Positions 9,055 to 17,086 of a DNA stretch of 64,000 nucleotides are shown here, piece after piece. The notes beneath the pieces were generated by a model, which searched no databases, was not told where the DNA came from, and saw only the letters and a program-made list of their open reading frames with translations. How positions within the stretch are numbered: the first letter of the stretch is position 1; each line of letters begins with the position of its first letter. The translations under genes and the position numbers were made by a program. Source of the DNA: Mesorhizobium huakuii (GTDB lineage Bacteria; Pseudomonadota; Alphaproteobacteria; Rhizobiales; Rhizobiaceae); NCBI RefSeq assembly GCF_014189455.1, contig NZ_CP050296.1:434001-498000 (forward strand), written 5' to 3'.

Positions 9055-9158
9055 TTCATCGCCCTCGCGATGAGGAAGCCGAAGACCGATCCGGCGCCGA
9101 AAATGACCAGCCCGGCAAGCAGCATGGCCGAGTCCAGCGGAAGTGCGACAACGGTCAT
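9051..9158 (-). CDS. 35-aa single-TM phage peptide
   Basis: Starts MTVVALPLDSAM and consists essentially of one hydrophobic helix (LLAGLVIFGAGSVFGFLIA) with a short basic tail (RAMK). It overlaps the lipoprotein gene upstream and the 8734-9054 gene downstream by 4 nt each, so it is translated in a coupled series. Plausibly a small holin-like or antiholin peptide. Confidence 0.55.
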   Translation of the reverse strand: MTVVALPLDSAMLLAGLVIFGAGSVFGFLIARAMK

Positions 9159-9349
9159 GGCTTCCACCCGCACAGTTTCTCGCCCTTGCGGTTGTGCGCC
9201 AGCAGCGTCTTGACCTCGGCGTCCGACAGCGCATCGACCGCGGCCGCCGACAGGCGCAGCGGGCTGGACACCGCGCAGAACCCGCCCTTGGCGGCCGTGC
9301 AGCCGACCATCGCGGCCAGGACGGACACAAGCATCAATCCCTTGCCCAT
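9155..9349 (-). CDS. Small lipoprotein, probable outer-membrane spanin (Rz1-like)
   Basis: A 64-aa protein with a signal peptide and a lipobox-like AMVGC (Cys at about residue 17), followed by a short periplasmic domain. The start lies inside the end of the upstream TM/coiled-coil gene (16-nt overlap), the usual arrangement for Rz/Rz1 pairs. In spanin systems the lipoprotein meets the inner-membrane partner across the periplasm and fuses the membranes at the last stage of lysis. The spanin role is inferred from order, size and lipobox. Confidence 0.6.
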   Translation of the reverse strand: MGKGLMLVSVLAAMVGCTAAKGGFCAVSSPLRLSAAAVDALSDAEVKTLLAHNRKGEKLCGWKP

Positions 9350-9573
9350 GATTTGAGCTCCTTTCGCGCGGTGGCGGCCGGCAGCGCGCCGACATCGTTC
9401 TGGACCTGGTCGGCGATATCGTGCGCCGCGGCCTCGGCGGCGGCCTGCCGGGCACGTTCGCTGCGTTCGCCGGCAAGCCGCTGGCGAACACCCCAGCCGA
9501 GCGTCGCGAGGATGGCCGCACCGATGCCGAGAAGGGTCGGATTGCCAAGCAGGAAGGACAGCAGCGCGCTCAT
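9334..9573 (-). CDS. Probable inner-membrane spanin (Rz-like)
   Basis: A 79-aa protein with an N-terminal TM (residues about 5-25) and a charged, Ala-rich helical region (residues about 30-60) suggesting a coiled coil. Together with the overlapping lipoprotein gene it matches the two-component spanin layout. Start overlaps the preceding holin-like gene by 4 nt. Confidence 0.6.
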   Translation of the reverse strand: MSALLSFLLGNPTLLGIGAAILATLGWGVRQRLAGERSERARQAAAEAAAHDIADQVQNDVGALPAATARKELKSWARD

Positions 9574-9770
9574 CGGTTTGGCTCATCCTTGACCAGATAG
9601 CCGATGGCGAAGACGGCGATCGGCAGAAGCGTCGCCCATGTCTCGGCGTCGTACCAGGAAGGCCAGATGTTGCGCACGAAGACGCCGGAGACCGACACGA
9701 CCGCGGCGGCGATGGTCGCGGCCGTCAGCTTGTTGGTCGGGCGGATGGTCGGTTGGGTGATGGTGGCCAT
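9570..9770 (-). CDS. Holin-like two-TM protein
   Basis: A 66-aa protein with two hydrophobic segments (residues about 15-32 and 46-60) and a charged end (KDEPNR), placed directly after the endolysin gene (2 nt apart) and before the spanin pair. Size, topology and position fit a class II holin that would release or activate the endolysin. Confidence 0.6.
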   Translation of the reverse strand: MATITQPTIRPTNKLTAATIAAAVVSVSGVFVRNIWPSWYDAETWATLLPIAVFAIGYLVKDEPNR

Positions 9771-9772
9771 GG

Positions 9773-10525
9773 TCAGAAGATCCCTTGCAGGGCGACGGCA
9801 ATGTGGTGCCAGGCGGCGTAGACGAGGAGCAGGCAGGCGGCGATGACACCCCCTGCCCCGGCGGCAACCGGAATTACCGAACCGCTCGGTGCCGGCGACG
9901 CCGGCTCGGCCGCCGGCGCGTTGCCGTCGGCCGTTTCAACCTCGGGCGGTTGCGGGACCGGTCGCGGAAGCGGCTCGGGCATCGCAGGCTTTACGGGCGC
10001 CGGCACTGTCGCCCGGTCCGACATCAGCAGGGCCTGAGCCCGCACCGACCTGACCCGATCCGACCAGCCGCGCCCGAACGTCGCCCATGTCGGCAATCGC
10101 TTGAGAAACGCCAGCCGCGCATCGCAAAGCTGGTCGATGACGACGCCAGCCGGCCTTGCCCTGGCCGCCGCGAGCGTCGCCGGGCCGATGCGCCCGTCCT
10201 GCGGGACGCCGACGCTTGCCTGCAGGTATTTGGCCGCCCTGCCCGGTCCGCTGTTCACCGCGAAGTCGAACACGGCATAGTCGACGCCATCCGGCAGTTC
10301 GGCGCCGAGCACGGCGTCCCAATAGAAGCGCCGGTAGACGGTCGCGACCTGGTCATCGCCGATCTTGCGCAGATCGGCCTTGCTGGCATCGGCCTTCACA
10401 TAGCGGCGGAAGTTGGCCAGGGTGACACCCTTCATCGTGGCGCCGCCCGGATCGGCCGGATTGTCCGACCAGCCGCCCTCGGATTTCAGGACGAGCGCAA
10501 GCGCCCGCGCAAAGTTGCGGTCCAT
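9773..10525 (-). CDS. Endolysin, GH108 N-acetylmuramidase with C-terminal TM
   Basis: A 250-aa peptidoglycan hydrolase. The N-terminal half is a glycoside hydrolase family 108 domain with the catalytic Glu in the EGG motif (Glu at about residue 16), followed by the family segment NPADPGGATMKGVT. A second domain follows (residues about 90-170, VDYAVFDFAVNSGPGRAAKYLQ region) as in GH108 lysozymes. A Pro-rich linker (residues about 178-215) then leads to one TM helix near the C-terminus, an unusual addition that would tether the enzyme to the inner membrane until holin action. First gene of the lysis block. Confidence 0.9.
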   Translation of the reverse strand: MDRNFARALALVLKSEGGWSDNPADPGGATMKGVTLANFRRYVKADASKADLRKIGDDQVATVYRRFYWDAVLGAELPDGVDYAVFDFAVNSGPGRAAKYLQASVGVPQDGRIGPATLAAARARPAGVVIDQLCDARLAFLKRLPTWATFGRGWSDRVRSVRAQALLMSDRATVPAPVKPAMPEPLPRPVPQPPEVETADGNAPAAEPASPAPSGSVIPVAAGAGGVIAACLLLVYAAWHHIAVALQGIF

Positions 10526-10607
10526 TAGATGCCTCTTTAGTTCTGGAGAAGAATTTGCGTTTTGCCGTTGGCGCGCCTAAAGCATCCAGGAAGCAACGGA
10601 GTGGTTC

Positions 10608-11576
10608 ATGCTTAAGCAACTGGCCTTGTCGATACCGCCAATCCGTCGGCTATGGAACGATCGCTTGGCCCTCATCGAAGAGCGCGACAACCTTGCAAGG
10701 GAGCGCACTTGGTTGACGGCGCAGCGGAACCGGTTAATCGGCCAGGTTAGCGAACTGACGAAGCCCGCACCGAAAAACAAGCCCCCAGTGCCAGAGCCAA
10801 ATGAAGATTCCCCCACCAAGACAATTACTTTAGGTGGCAAGGGGGTCGTTATCTGCGGCAGTCCCAAGGACGCCTATTTCAAACAGCTGAATGGCAAAGC
10901 CTTCGACGGCTCTTTTTTGGGGCGTGTCGTGCGAGAGAGACTTAGCACTGATGCCACCGTTTTCGATGTCGGAGCGAATATTGGTGTCACCACCGCCTTG
11001 TTTGCTCAACATGTCGGAAATGGACATGTCGTCAGCTTCGAACCGTCGCCGGTCGCCTTCAGCTACCTAGAAGCCACGATAGGCGCCAACCATTTTGTCA
11101 ATGCCATGCCCGTGAACGTGGCTCTTGGCGCCTCGGCCGGCAAGCTGCCTTTTTCCGACGATCCTCAGTCGGCTACGGCGAGCCATTTGAACTTCGAAGG
11201 CTCGCTGGGTGAAGCATCGCATACCGTCCTGGTCGAGCGCCTCGATGCCATCGCTGCTCAGTACGCGCCCGATAGGCTCGATTTCATCAAGATCGACGTC
11301 GAAGGCTACGAAAAGGGTGTGATCGAAGGTGGGATGGCAACCATCAAAGCCAGACAGCCGCTGGTCCTACTCGAATTCAACACCTTCACGCTGCTGGCCT
11401 ACGGCAACGAAAACCCAAGAGCCTTTCTCGAGTATCTGCAGGGCATTTTCACCGACATTCAATATCTGATCAACGGCGAGGTGAAGCACGCCAATACAAA
11501 GAACGAGACGCTTCATTTCATCCATGCAAATCTGATCAGCCATCACAGCGTATCCGATCTACTTTGCATCCCTTAG
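10608..11576 (+). CDS. FkbM-family methyltransferase (prophage cargo)
   Basis: A 322-aa SAM-dependent O-methyltransferase, probably acting on a sugar or glycan. Residues 1-65 form a charged helical N-terminus (possible coiled coil), and the FkbM domain follows with motif I VFDVGANIGVTT, the acidic post-I motif VSFEPSP, and FIKIDVEGYEKGVIEG. It runs opposite to the phage genes and, with the sulfotransferase remnant and GT4 gene, forms a block between endolysin and tailspike. This suggests a cargo region for surface-glycan modification of the lysogen. Confidence 0.85.
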   Translation: MLKQLALSIPPIRRLWNDRLALIEERDNLARERTWLTAQRNRLIGQVSELTKPAPKNKPPVPEPNEDSPTKTITLGGKGVVICGSPKDAYFKQLNGKAFDGSFLGRVVRERLSTDATVFDVGANIGVTTALFAQHVGNGHVVSFEPSPVAFSYLEATIGANHFVNAMPVNVALGASAGKLPFSDDPQSATASHLNFEGSLGEASHTVLVERLDAIAAQYAPDRLDFIKIDVEGYEKGVIEGGMATIKARQPLVLLEFNTFTLLAYGNENPRAFLEYLQGIFTDIQYLINGEVKHANTKNETLHFIHANLISHHSVSDLLCIP

Positions 11577-11698
11577 TGCGCCATTTTTTCTGGCGGCCGG
11601 CGCACCACGTGACACCTATCTGCGTCGCGTTCGTTTTGCCGGCCGGGCCAATGGTAGAACGTATTGGTTTCAGTAGAAGCGTGACCGCGGTTTGCGCT

Positions 11699-12480
11699 TT
11701 ACGACATCAGACGCTTCAGTTTCGACGCAGAGGATCGCAATAGCTGCATTGCCGAAGACGGTCGCCGCCAATTGAGTGCTAGCGTCGTCGCCCCTGCCGC
11801 ACCTATCCCCCACCGCTTTTCGTCGGCATACGCTTCCAACTCCCTGAAAAAGCTGGCGTCATAGAAGCGGAAACTCTCAGGTTTGCGAAACGCCTTAACA
11901 CCGGCGTTAAGGCGCCATTCTACACCGTTTTGCTTGCTGACGGCCACATGGTGCTCGGTGTCAATGACATGATTTAGACGCTCTTCATCCGGCACCTCGC
12001 CTGGTGCAAAAAAGGGAATGGCCGAACGCAGGACACCGTGAGCGTCTGAGACAAAATCCTCGTACCTCACAAGAAGGCGCTCGGTCGGGAACTGTGCGTC
12101 CACCCACTTCGCCATGAACGCTGCCCAGCCCTCGGCTTTGTAACGAGCAAAGGCCCGGAAACTTTCGACGGTGTCCTCGCCGACATCGCCGTCGTCTCTC
12201 AGATAGAGCTCGAAGTCAGAGATTGTAGCGGGCGTAAGCGCGCGGTATTGACTAGATAAGGAACGCCCTCGACAATACGTCCAGACAGTTCGAAGTCGTG
12301 GTATTTTGTGAAATTGACACCAGGCTGAGTGCAAGGGAAAGTGTGGCAGCAGGCCGGGTCGTCCCGGTAGAAGAAGCAATACCTGAAGCTCTCGCCGAAA
12401 TAATTTTGGACAAGCCGCTCCATAAGATGATGGCCGCTGCGTGGCCAGCTTACGCCAGCGACATACCTCTTTCCCACCAT
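11699..12480 (-). pseudogene. Sulfotransferase-like gene, single-base frameshift
   Basis: Two overlapping frames together give one protein of about 260 aa. The first (from 12480, MVGKRYVAGVSWPRSGHHLM) holds the PAPS-binding-type loop SWPRSGHHLM. The second continues from QYRALTPATISDF through LLVRYEDFVSD and NAGVKAFRKPES to 11699, typical of sulfotransferases. The switch point is near 12248, where one base is missing between VEGVPYLV and QYRAL. The product would transfer sulfate from PAPS to a glycan or lipid. It may be decayed or the base may be a sequencing error. Confidence 0.75.
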
Positions 12481-12608
12481 GAGCCCTCGAACAATCGCCT
12501 TATAAATTCGGTCTAACCTGCGAGGTGGCAGGTGTCTACCGGCTATCGGAAGTGGTCCAAGCCTTTATCTGAATTGCGGAGTGGTGGCAGCCGTGCTTAA
12601 CGTGGGCC

Positions 12609-13877
12609 ATGATCTACGCCGACATCAGCGAATTTGTTTCAAACCCTATTGGAACCGGCATCCAGCGCACTATTCGCGCAATTTTCCGTCATTGGTCAGA
12701 CGGCTTAACGGCATGCTATTTCGACAAAGCGATGGACAGTTTGCGGGTCTTGGCGCCTGATGCGTTGGCGGCAGTCCTTGACAATTCAAGTGCGACCACT
12801 GCCGAAAAGGCTCAGCGGGCAGCACAGGCTATCGCTGCCAATCCTGGAGCACCAATCGGCGAAGAGGCCTATGTCCTGATTCCTGAACTGTTTTGGGACC
12901 ATACGCGCTGCGCATTCTATAGGCAGCGCATTGCGCGCCATCCGTCGCGCTCGTTCGCTATCGTCTACGACCTTTTCCCATGGCTGCACCCCAAGGACTT
13001 CGGCATCGCTGACAAGACGCCATTCGAGCCGTATTTCAACCTGGTGTTTTCGATGGCCTACACCGCCCACATCAGCCAGGAGACTAAGCAAGGATACGAG
13101 ATCGCCGGCCAGCTAAGGCGGCCCTGGCCGCTGCCGATCCTTCATCTTGGCGCCGATGGGCTTTCCGTTGAGAAACAAATTTTCCACCCGAGTCGAAAAA
13201 CCTTCGTCTGCCTCGGATCGATCGAAGCGCGAAAGCGCCAAAGCGATGTCCTGATGGCCTTCGAAGATCTGTGGGACGAAGGCGTCGAAGTCGACTTAGT
13301 GTTTGTAGGCAAGTTGGTGGATCACGGTAACGCATCCCTCGGACCGACGATCGAGGCCGCCAAAGACAGGTATCCTCAGTTCTCACACTATCCGGCCGCC
13401 TCAGATGACCAGTTGGCACAGATCCTTTCCACCGCTCGCGCTACCATTTTAGCCAGCACCCTCGAAGGTTATGGCATCCCGCCAGTTGAAAGCCTTTACG
13501 CCGGCATCCCCGTGATCGTAAGCGACGTCATGCCAAGCACGAGACGACTGCAACCCTTGGGTCAAATTCGAGTCGAGCCCAAACGCCCCGATCAGATCGC
13601 GGCGGCGGCAAGAAAAATGCTGGACGATGATGAAGCCCGCAGACTTTGGGCTGAAGCGGCAAGCATCCCACTGCCAACATGGCGCGACACCGCCCGACAG
13701 GTACGGGAATGGGCCACACACATCGAGATAGTTCATTCTGCAATTGATCGCGACCTAGCCCGCCGCGATCCTATCCCCAAGTCAATGCCCCTAGCTGACA
13801 TCAAGCCGATCGATCTCAACAATGACCCTAGCTTACAGGCCGAAAGCGCGCGTTGGCTCCGCGAGGTGGCAACGTAG
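12609..13877 (+). CDS. GT4-type glycosyltransferase (prophage cargo)
   Basis: A 422-aa retaining glycosyltransferase of the GT-B fold. The C-terminal half carries the family features: FVCLGSIEARKRQSDVLMAF, the donor-binding region around STARATILASTLEGYGIPPVESL (E-x7-E type motif), and PVIVSDVMPSTRRL. The N-terminal part begins MIYADISEFVSNPIGTGIQR, typical of mannosyltransferase-like GT4 enzymes that open with a D(I/V)T/SxL-like strand and a GIQR loop. It ends 5 nt before the convergent tailspike stop. Presumed to alter a surface polysaccharide. Confidence 0.85.
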   Translation: MIYADISEFVSNPIGTGIQRTIRAIFRHWSDGLTACYFDKAMDSLRVLAPDALAAVLDNSSATTAEKAQRAAQAIAANPGAPIGEEAYVLIPELFWDHTRCAFYRQRIARHPSRSFAIVYDLFPWLHPKDFGIADKTPFEPYFNLVFSMAYTAHISQETKQGYEIAGQLRRPWPLPILHLGADGLSVEKQIFHPSRKTFVCLGSIEARKRQSDVLMAFEDLWDEGVEVDLVFVGKLVDHGNASLGPTIEAAKDRYPQFSHYPAASDDQLAQILSTARATILASTLEGYGIPPVESLYAGIPVIVSDVMPSTRRLQPLGQIRVEPKRPDQIAAAARKMLDDDEARRLWAEAASIPLPTWRDTARQVREWATHIEIVHSAIDRDLARRDPIPKSMPLADIKPIDLNNDPSLQAESARWLREVAT

Positions 13878-13882
13878 CGACG

Positions 13883-16063
13883 CTAATGTACCATCTTTCT
13901 GGCGGTCAACGTGCCGGTATAGGTGATCGCGACCGCCTCGTTTGGTTCAAGTTGAATACAAAGCGGAACATTGGCGCCCAGCGCGGCCGGCAGTATCGAC
14001 ACGCCACCTTGCGTGGCCGCTGTGATTGATGTGGTCGCTGAAGTGTAAACTGTCTCCGGCGACGCGCCAGCCGTATAGGTATAGGGGGAAGCTCCTGGGG
14101 TGATGCCTGCCGCGCCAACCGGGTTGTAGCCCGCATTTCGTTCGATGCGCGTGCTGCCTAGCCAAGCTCCAGCTATCTTGTTCGTACAACTCACAAACGA
14201 GTTGTCGTAAATCATCGCGTCTGTCGGTGTGCCGTCCGAGAAAATGCCGTACAACAGACCACCAAGGCGGTTGCCTTGAAGGCGTGCGCGAACAACACCG
14301 AAATTCAATGAAAACCCGGCAGCGGTACCAGGACCGTTGATGGTGTTGTTGACGAAGTTACAATCAGCGATCACCGCACCAGTGAGTGTAACCCCGCTCG
14401 AAGCATTGTTAAGCATAAAGCAGTTTGCAAAATTGACATTTGTCACTGAGGCGCTTGCGCCAGGTGCCATCTGCACTCCGTGAGTTCCTGAAGTGCTGAA
14501 CCAGCACTGTACGAAATCGCAGCCCGTGATCGTGCCCGTGCCCGTGGGGGTAATGGAAAGACCCGCGCCCAAAGAGGTATCGAACCAGCAATTGGTAAAG
14601 CGGCAATAGGCAACGGATTGGCCAGCAGCCGGTGCGATTTGCGCGCCATTGGTCCCAGCGAGAAACTGACAATTGGTGAAGCTATAGTCCCCTCCGTTGT
14701 CGATATAGAGACAGGCAAATGGATGGGCTGCACCGTTCCACACCACGATCATATTGGCTATCTCAACTGCAACACCGCCGTGGAGCCGGATACCAATGCT
14801 GGAGGCGCTAGCTGTGCTAATGTTGCCGTTGGCCACGAAGATTGTTGAAACAGCCGCCGAGAGAAAGATTCCTTGGAATGCTCCGGTCATGTTGAAGTTT
14901 GTAATCGAAACGACGTTGGCCGAAATATTGAAATAGCTGCCCGCCGTTCGGGTGATGTTGGTCCCGAAGGAAATCCGATCCAGAGTGAACGAGCCGTTCG
15001 AAACAGTCAGAAGATCGGCAGTCGCCGAGGTCGTGGTGAGCGTGACCTTGGCTTTGCTTTCTCCGAGCCAGCAAGCAAACGATGATGGTGTGATCGCGGC
15101 AGAGACCAGATAGTTGCCCTTTGGGAAATAGAGAGCTTTGCCCAAGGCTGCTGCAGCAGCGTCGGCCGCGACGATGCCCGCGCGGCTGTCTGAAACGCCC
15201 GTAGGATCGACGCCTGTGAAATCGAGAACAGATATCCTCTCCCGGGCGCGGTCCTGCATCGCACGCGCCAATGAGCCAGCCCCACCTTGGGTGTAAGACA
15301 CGTCAGCACCATCGATTGCGGCTATGGGCACATAGGCCGTATTACCGGCATTCCGCTTAAGGAAGGTGTTGGCGACCGGTGCCGGAAGATTGATCGCAGC
15401 CGCCGACGCGGCCGCGGCCGAAGCCGAGCCGGCGGCGGCGGTCGCTGAATTCCCCGCATTGGTCGCGGATGTCGCCGCGCTCGATGCCGAGCCGGCCGCC
15501 GCCGTGACCGCATTGCCGGCGTTCGTCGCGCTGGTGGCGGCGGCGGATGCCGAGCCCGACGCGGCGGTGGCCGAGTTGCCGGCATTCGTTGCGGAGGTCG
15601 CGGCATTGGTCGCGCTCGTCGATGCGGCAGTGGCCGATCCGGCGGCGGCGGAAGCACTGCCGGCCGCGGCCGTCGCCGCCGCCTGCGCATCGCCCAACGC
15701 GTTGTCGGACAAATAGAGCGACAGCGTGATGTTGTCGGTGCCGATCACCGGCTCATCGGTCTGGAATGAAAAAACCTTGGCGGCATTGGTCGATCCGGCC
15801 TGGGTGTGGACCGTGGTGCCCTTCTGCATCGTGCGCGAGGTCCGCGCGTCGGCGGCCCGGAACCAAGCCCCTGTGCTTGCGGTGTAAATGCCGTTTTGGG
15901 TGGCGTTCGTCTGGTTCTTGACCAGCACGCGGTCACCGACTTCCGTCAGCACGCCGTCAATCGTCTGGAGGCCGGATAGAGTAATATTGATCGTGGTCGC
16001 CAGGCGCACGGGTTCGCGCTCACCGGTCAACAGGCGAACGGCGGCAGTTGCAGGTCGGGCCAT
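13883..16063 (-). CDS. Tailspike/tail fibre with pectate-lyase-like beta-helix
   Basis: A 726-aa receptor-binding protein. Residues 1-125 form the virion-attachment part (VLVKNQTNATQNGIYTA is common to phage fibres). Residues about 126-235 are a low-complexity Ala/Ser/Thr/Asn repeat (SATNAGNSATAA units) likely to form a trimeric shaft. From about residue 275 (ISVLDFTGVDPTGVSDS) starts a Pectate_lyase_3-type parallel beta-helix with many short N/G-rich turns, the usual fold of depolymerising tailspikes. It lies downstream of the ejection-protein operon and convergent with the glycosyltransferase cargo, so the receptor is plausibly a surface polysaccharide. Confidence 0.85.
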   Translation of the reverse strand: MARPATAAVRLLTGEREPVRLATTINITLSGLQTIDGVLTEVGDRVLVKNQTNATQNGIYTASTGAWFRAADARTSRTMQKGTTVHTQAGSTNAAKVFSFQTDEPVIGTDNITLSLYLSDNALGDAQAAATAAAGSASAAAGSATAASTSATNAATSATNAGNSATAASGSASAAATSATNAGNAVTAAAGSASSAATSATNAGNSATAAAGSASAAAASAAAINLPAPVANTFLKRNAGNTAYVPIAAIDGADVSYTQGGAGSLARAMQDRARERISVLDFTGVDPTGVSDSRAGIVAADAAAAALGKALYFPKGNYLVSAAITPSSFACWLGESKAKVTLTTTSATADLLTVSNGSFTLDRISFGTNITRTAGSYFNISANVVSITNFNMTGAFQGIFLSAAVSTIFVANGNISTASASSIGIRLHGGVAVEIANMIVVWNGAAHPFACLYIDNGGDYSFTNCQFLAGTNGAQIAPAAGQSVAYCRFTNCWFDTSLGAGLSITPTGTGTITGCDFVQCWFSTSGTHGVQMAPGASASVTNVNFANCFMLNNASSGVTLTGAVIADCNFVNNTINGPGTAAGFSLNFGVVRARLQGNRLGGLLYGIFSDGTPTDAMIYDNSFVSCTNKIAGAWLGSTRIERNAGYNPVGAAGITPGASPYTYTAGASPETVYTSATTSITAATQGGVSILPAALGANVPLCIQLEPNEAVAITYTGTLTARKMVH

Positions 16064-16079
16064 AAGGCTTGCTCCATGA

Positions 16080-16104
16080 AAAAGCCCCGCTGAAGCGAGG
16101 CTTG
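16080..16104 (-). terminator. Terminator upstream of the tailspike gene
   Basis: Minus strand: AGCCTCGC - TTCA - GCGGGGCT followed by TTTTTC, one G-T pair in the stem. It separates the toxin/immunity block (ends 16473) from the tailspike gene (starts 16063), so the tailspike probably has its own promoter in 16105-16240. Confidence 0.6.
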
Positions 16105-16240
16105 AGGATTTCGGGTCGGATGGGTGGACGGGACGGGCGCGCCAACTAACTTGGCCAGCGGCTATCGTTTATTTCCGGTTTTCTCGTCCTGAAAGCGCTC
16201 GTGCCTCGACTGGCGTCTCGCCTGAGTCACCGGGTGATGC

Positions 16241-16418
16241 TTACGGTGACAGTGCACTATTCCCCCATATCTCCGCCCGGTGGTTCACTCCAGCGATATT
16301 GGGGACGATTGATTAAAATGGACTGGACTGCACCCCATGGGTGAGACACGGCAATTTCTGTGACAGGTTATCCTGGAGGATGACCCATGGCGTGCAGTCC
16401 AGCACTGTCACCGTAATT
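16241..16418. repeat. REPIN-like element, copy A, with nested palindrome
   Basis: Ends are inverted copies of TTACGGTGACAGTGCAC and GCACTGTCACCGTAATT. The left interior resembles copy C (38272-38364), including GTGCACTATT and a GATTAAAATG block. Near the right end an extra inverted repeat is inserted: 19-nt arms at 16323-16341 and 16386-16404 with one mismatch. It lies directly after the toxin-1 immunity genes. No ORF is supported in 16105-16472. Confidence 0.75.
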
Positions 16419-16472
16419 CACCGTCACCGTAATTCGTTGACGCCTCGCACCAAATCGGCCAGAAAAGAGCAT

Positions 16473-16787
16473 TCAATTATCGAAATTTTCATCGACGAAC
16501 ATCTCGGAAAATTTCTGAGGCGAAAGCGTTACGTTGTTGTCCCGAGCGATTTCGAGGTTTCTTGCCCATAGCCCCCGGATTTCGGCCGGTATTTCCTCGG
16601 AAAAATGAACCGATGCGGCAATTGCACCTTGCCAGTGTCCATCGCCACCGTAGAGAGCGTGCAGTTTGGGAGCTATCGCCTTCAAGGATTTATCCACTTC
16701 TTCCGGCAACTCCCCAATTACCCATAGAACATAGAATTCCAAGAGTTTAAGCAACGGCTTTCCGTCATAGCGCGGATTATTTTCCAT
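16473..16787 (-). CDS. Candidate immunity protein (toxin locus 1, second)
   Basis: A 104-aa acidic cytosolic protein (MENNPRYDGKPLL...), 8 nt downstream of the first immunity candidate and in the same orientation as the ejection-protein toxin. The segment LEFYVLWVIGELPEEVDKSL is amphipathic and the protein has no signal or TM. Small acidic proteins directly after a polymorphic toxin are usually immunity factors. No Pfam family is recognised, so the role is inferred from position. Confidence 0.55.
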   Translation of the reverse strand: MENNPRYDGKPLLKLLEFYVLWVIGELPEEVDKSLKAIAPKLHALYGGDGHWQGAIAASVHFSEEIPAEIRGLWARNLEIARDNNVTLSPQKFSEMFVDENFDN

Positions 16788-16795
16788 TCTATCTC

Positions 16796-17086
16796 CTATG
16801 CGTCATTGACGGCGTATTGGATAAGCCTTTGACAAACTGCCGATAGGCTAGGTTTTTCTTCTATCGAGGCAAGCCAACCCTCGATGACTTCTCTAGAGAT
16901 ATGTATCTCAAGAAAATATTCCAAACCCGCTTCGACGGCCTCCGGTGGCGATCTTCCCGTGTCTAGCCCGGTAGCAACCATCGCATCCGGATCCTCGGTC
17001 CAAGGCTCCGACGCATAAATCGTGTCGTACTCGTCAAACTCCGACAGCCTTTCGACTATCTCTATCAGCCTGCCTACTTTCCCCAT
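16796..17086 (-). CDS. Candidate immunity protein for the WHH-nuclease toxin
   Basis: A 96-aa acidic protein (MGKVGRLIEIVERLSEFDEYDTIYASEPW...). It overlaps the end of the 901-aa toxin gene by 13 nt, so it is translationally coupled to it. The composition (many Asp/Glu, no Cys) fits an inhibitor that masks a basic nuclease active site. Its pattern of YASEPWTEDPDA and EYFLEI resembles small proteins seen beside contact-dependent nuclease toxins, but this is from memory of family style, not a search. Confidence 0.6.
   Translation of the reverse strand: MGKVGRLIEIVERLSEFDEYDTIYASEPWTEDPDAMVATGLDTGRSPPEAVEAGLEYFLEIHISREVIEGWLASIEEKPSLSAVCQRLIQYAVNDA

Noticed and set aside
15366-15716. Ala-rich plus-strand ORFs over the tailspike shaft
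   Set aside because: Shadow frames of the repetitive Ala/Ser/Thr coding region.
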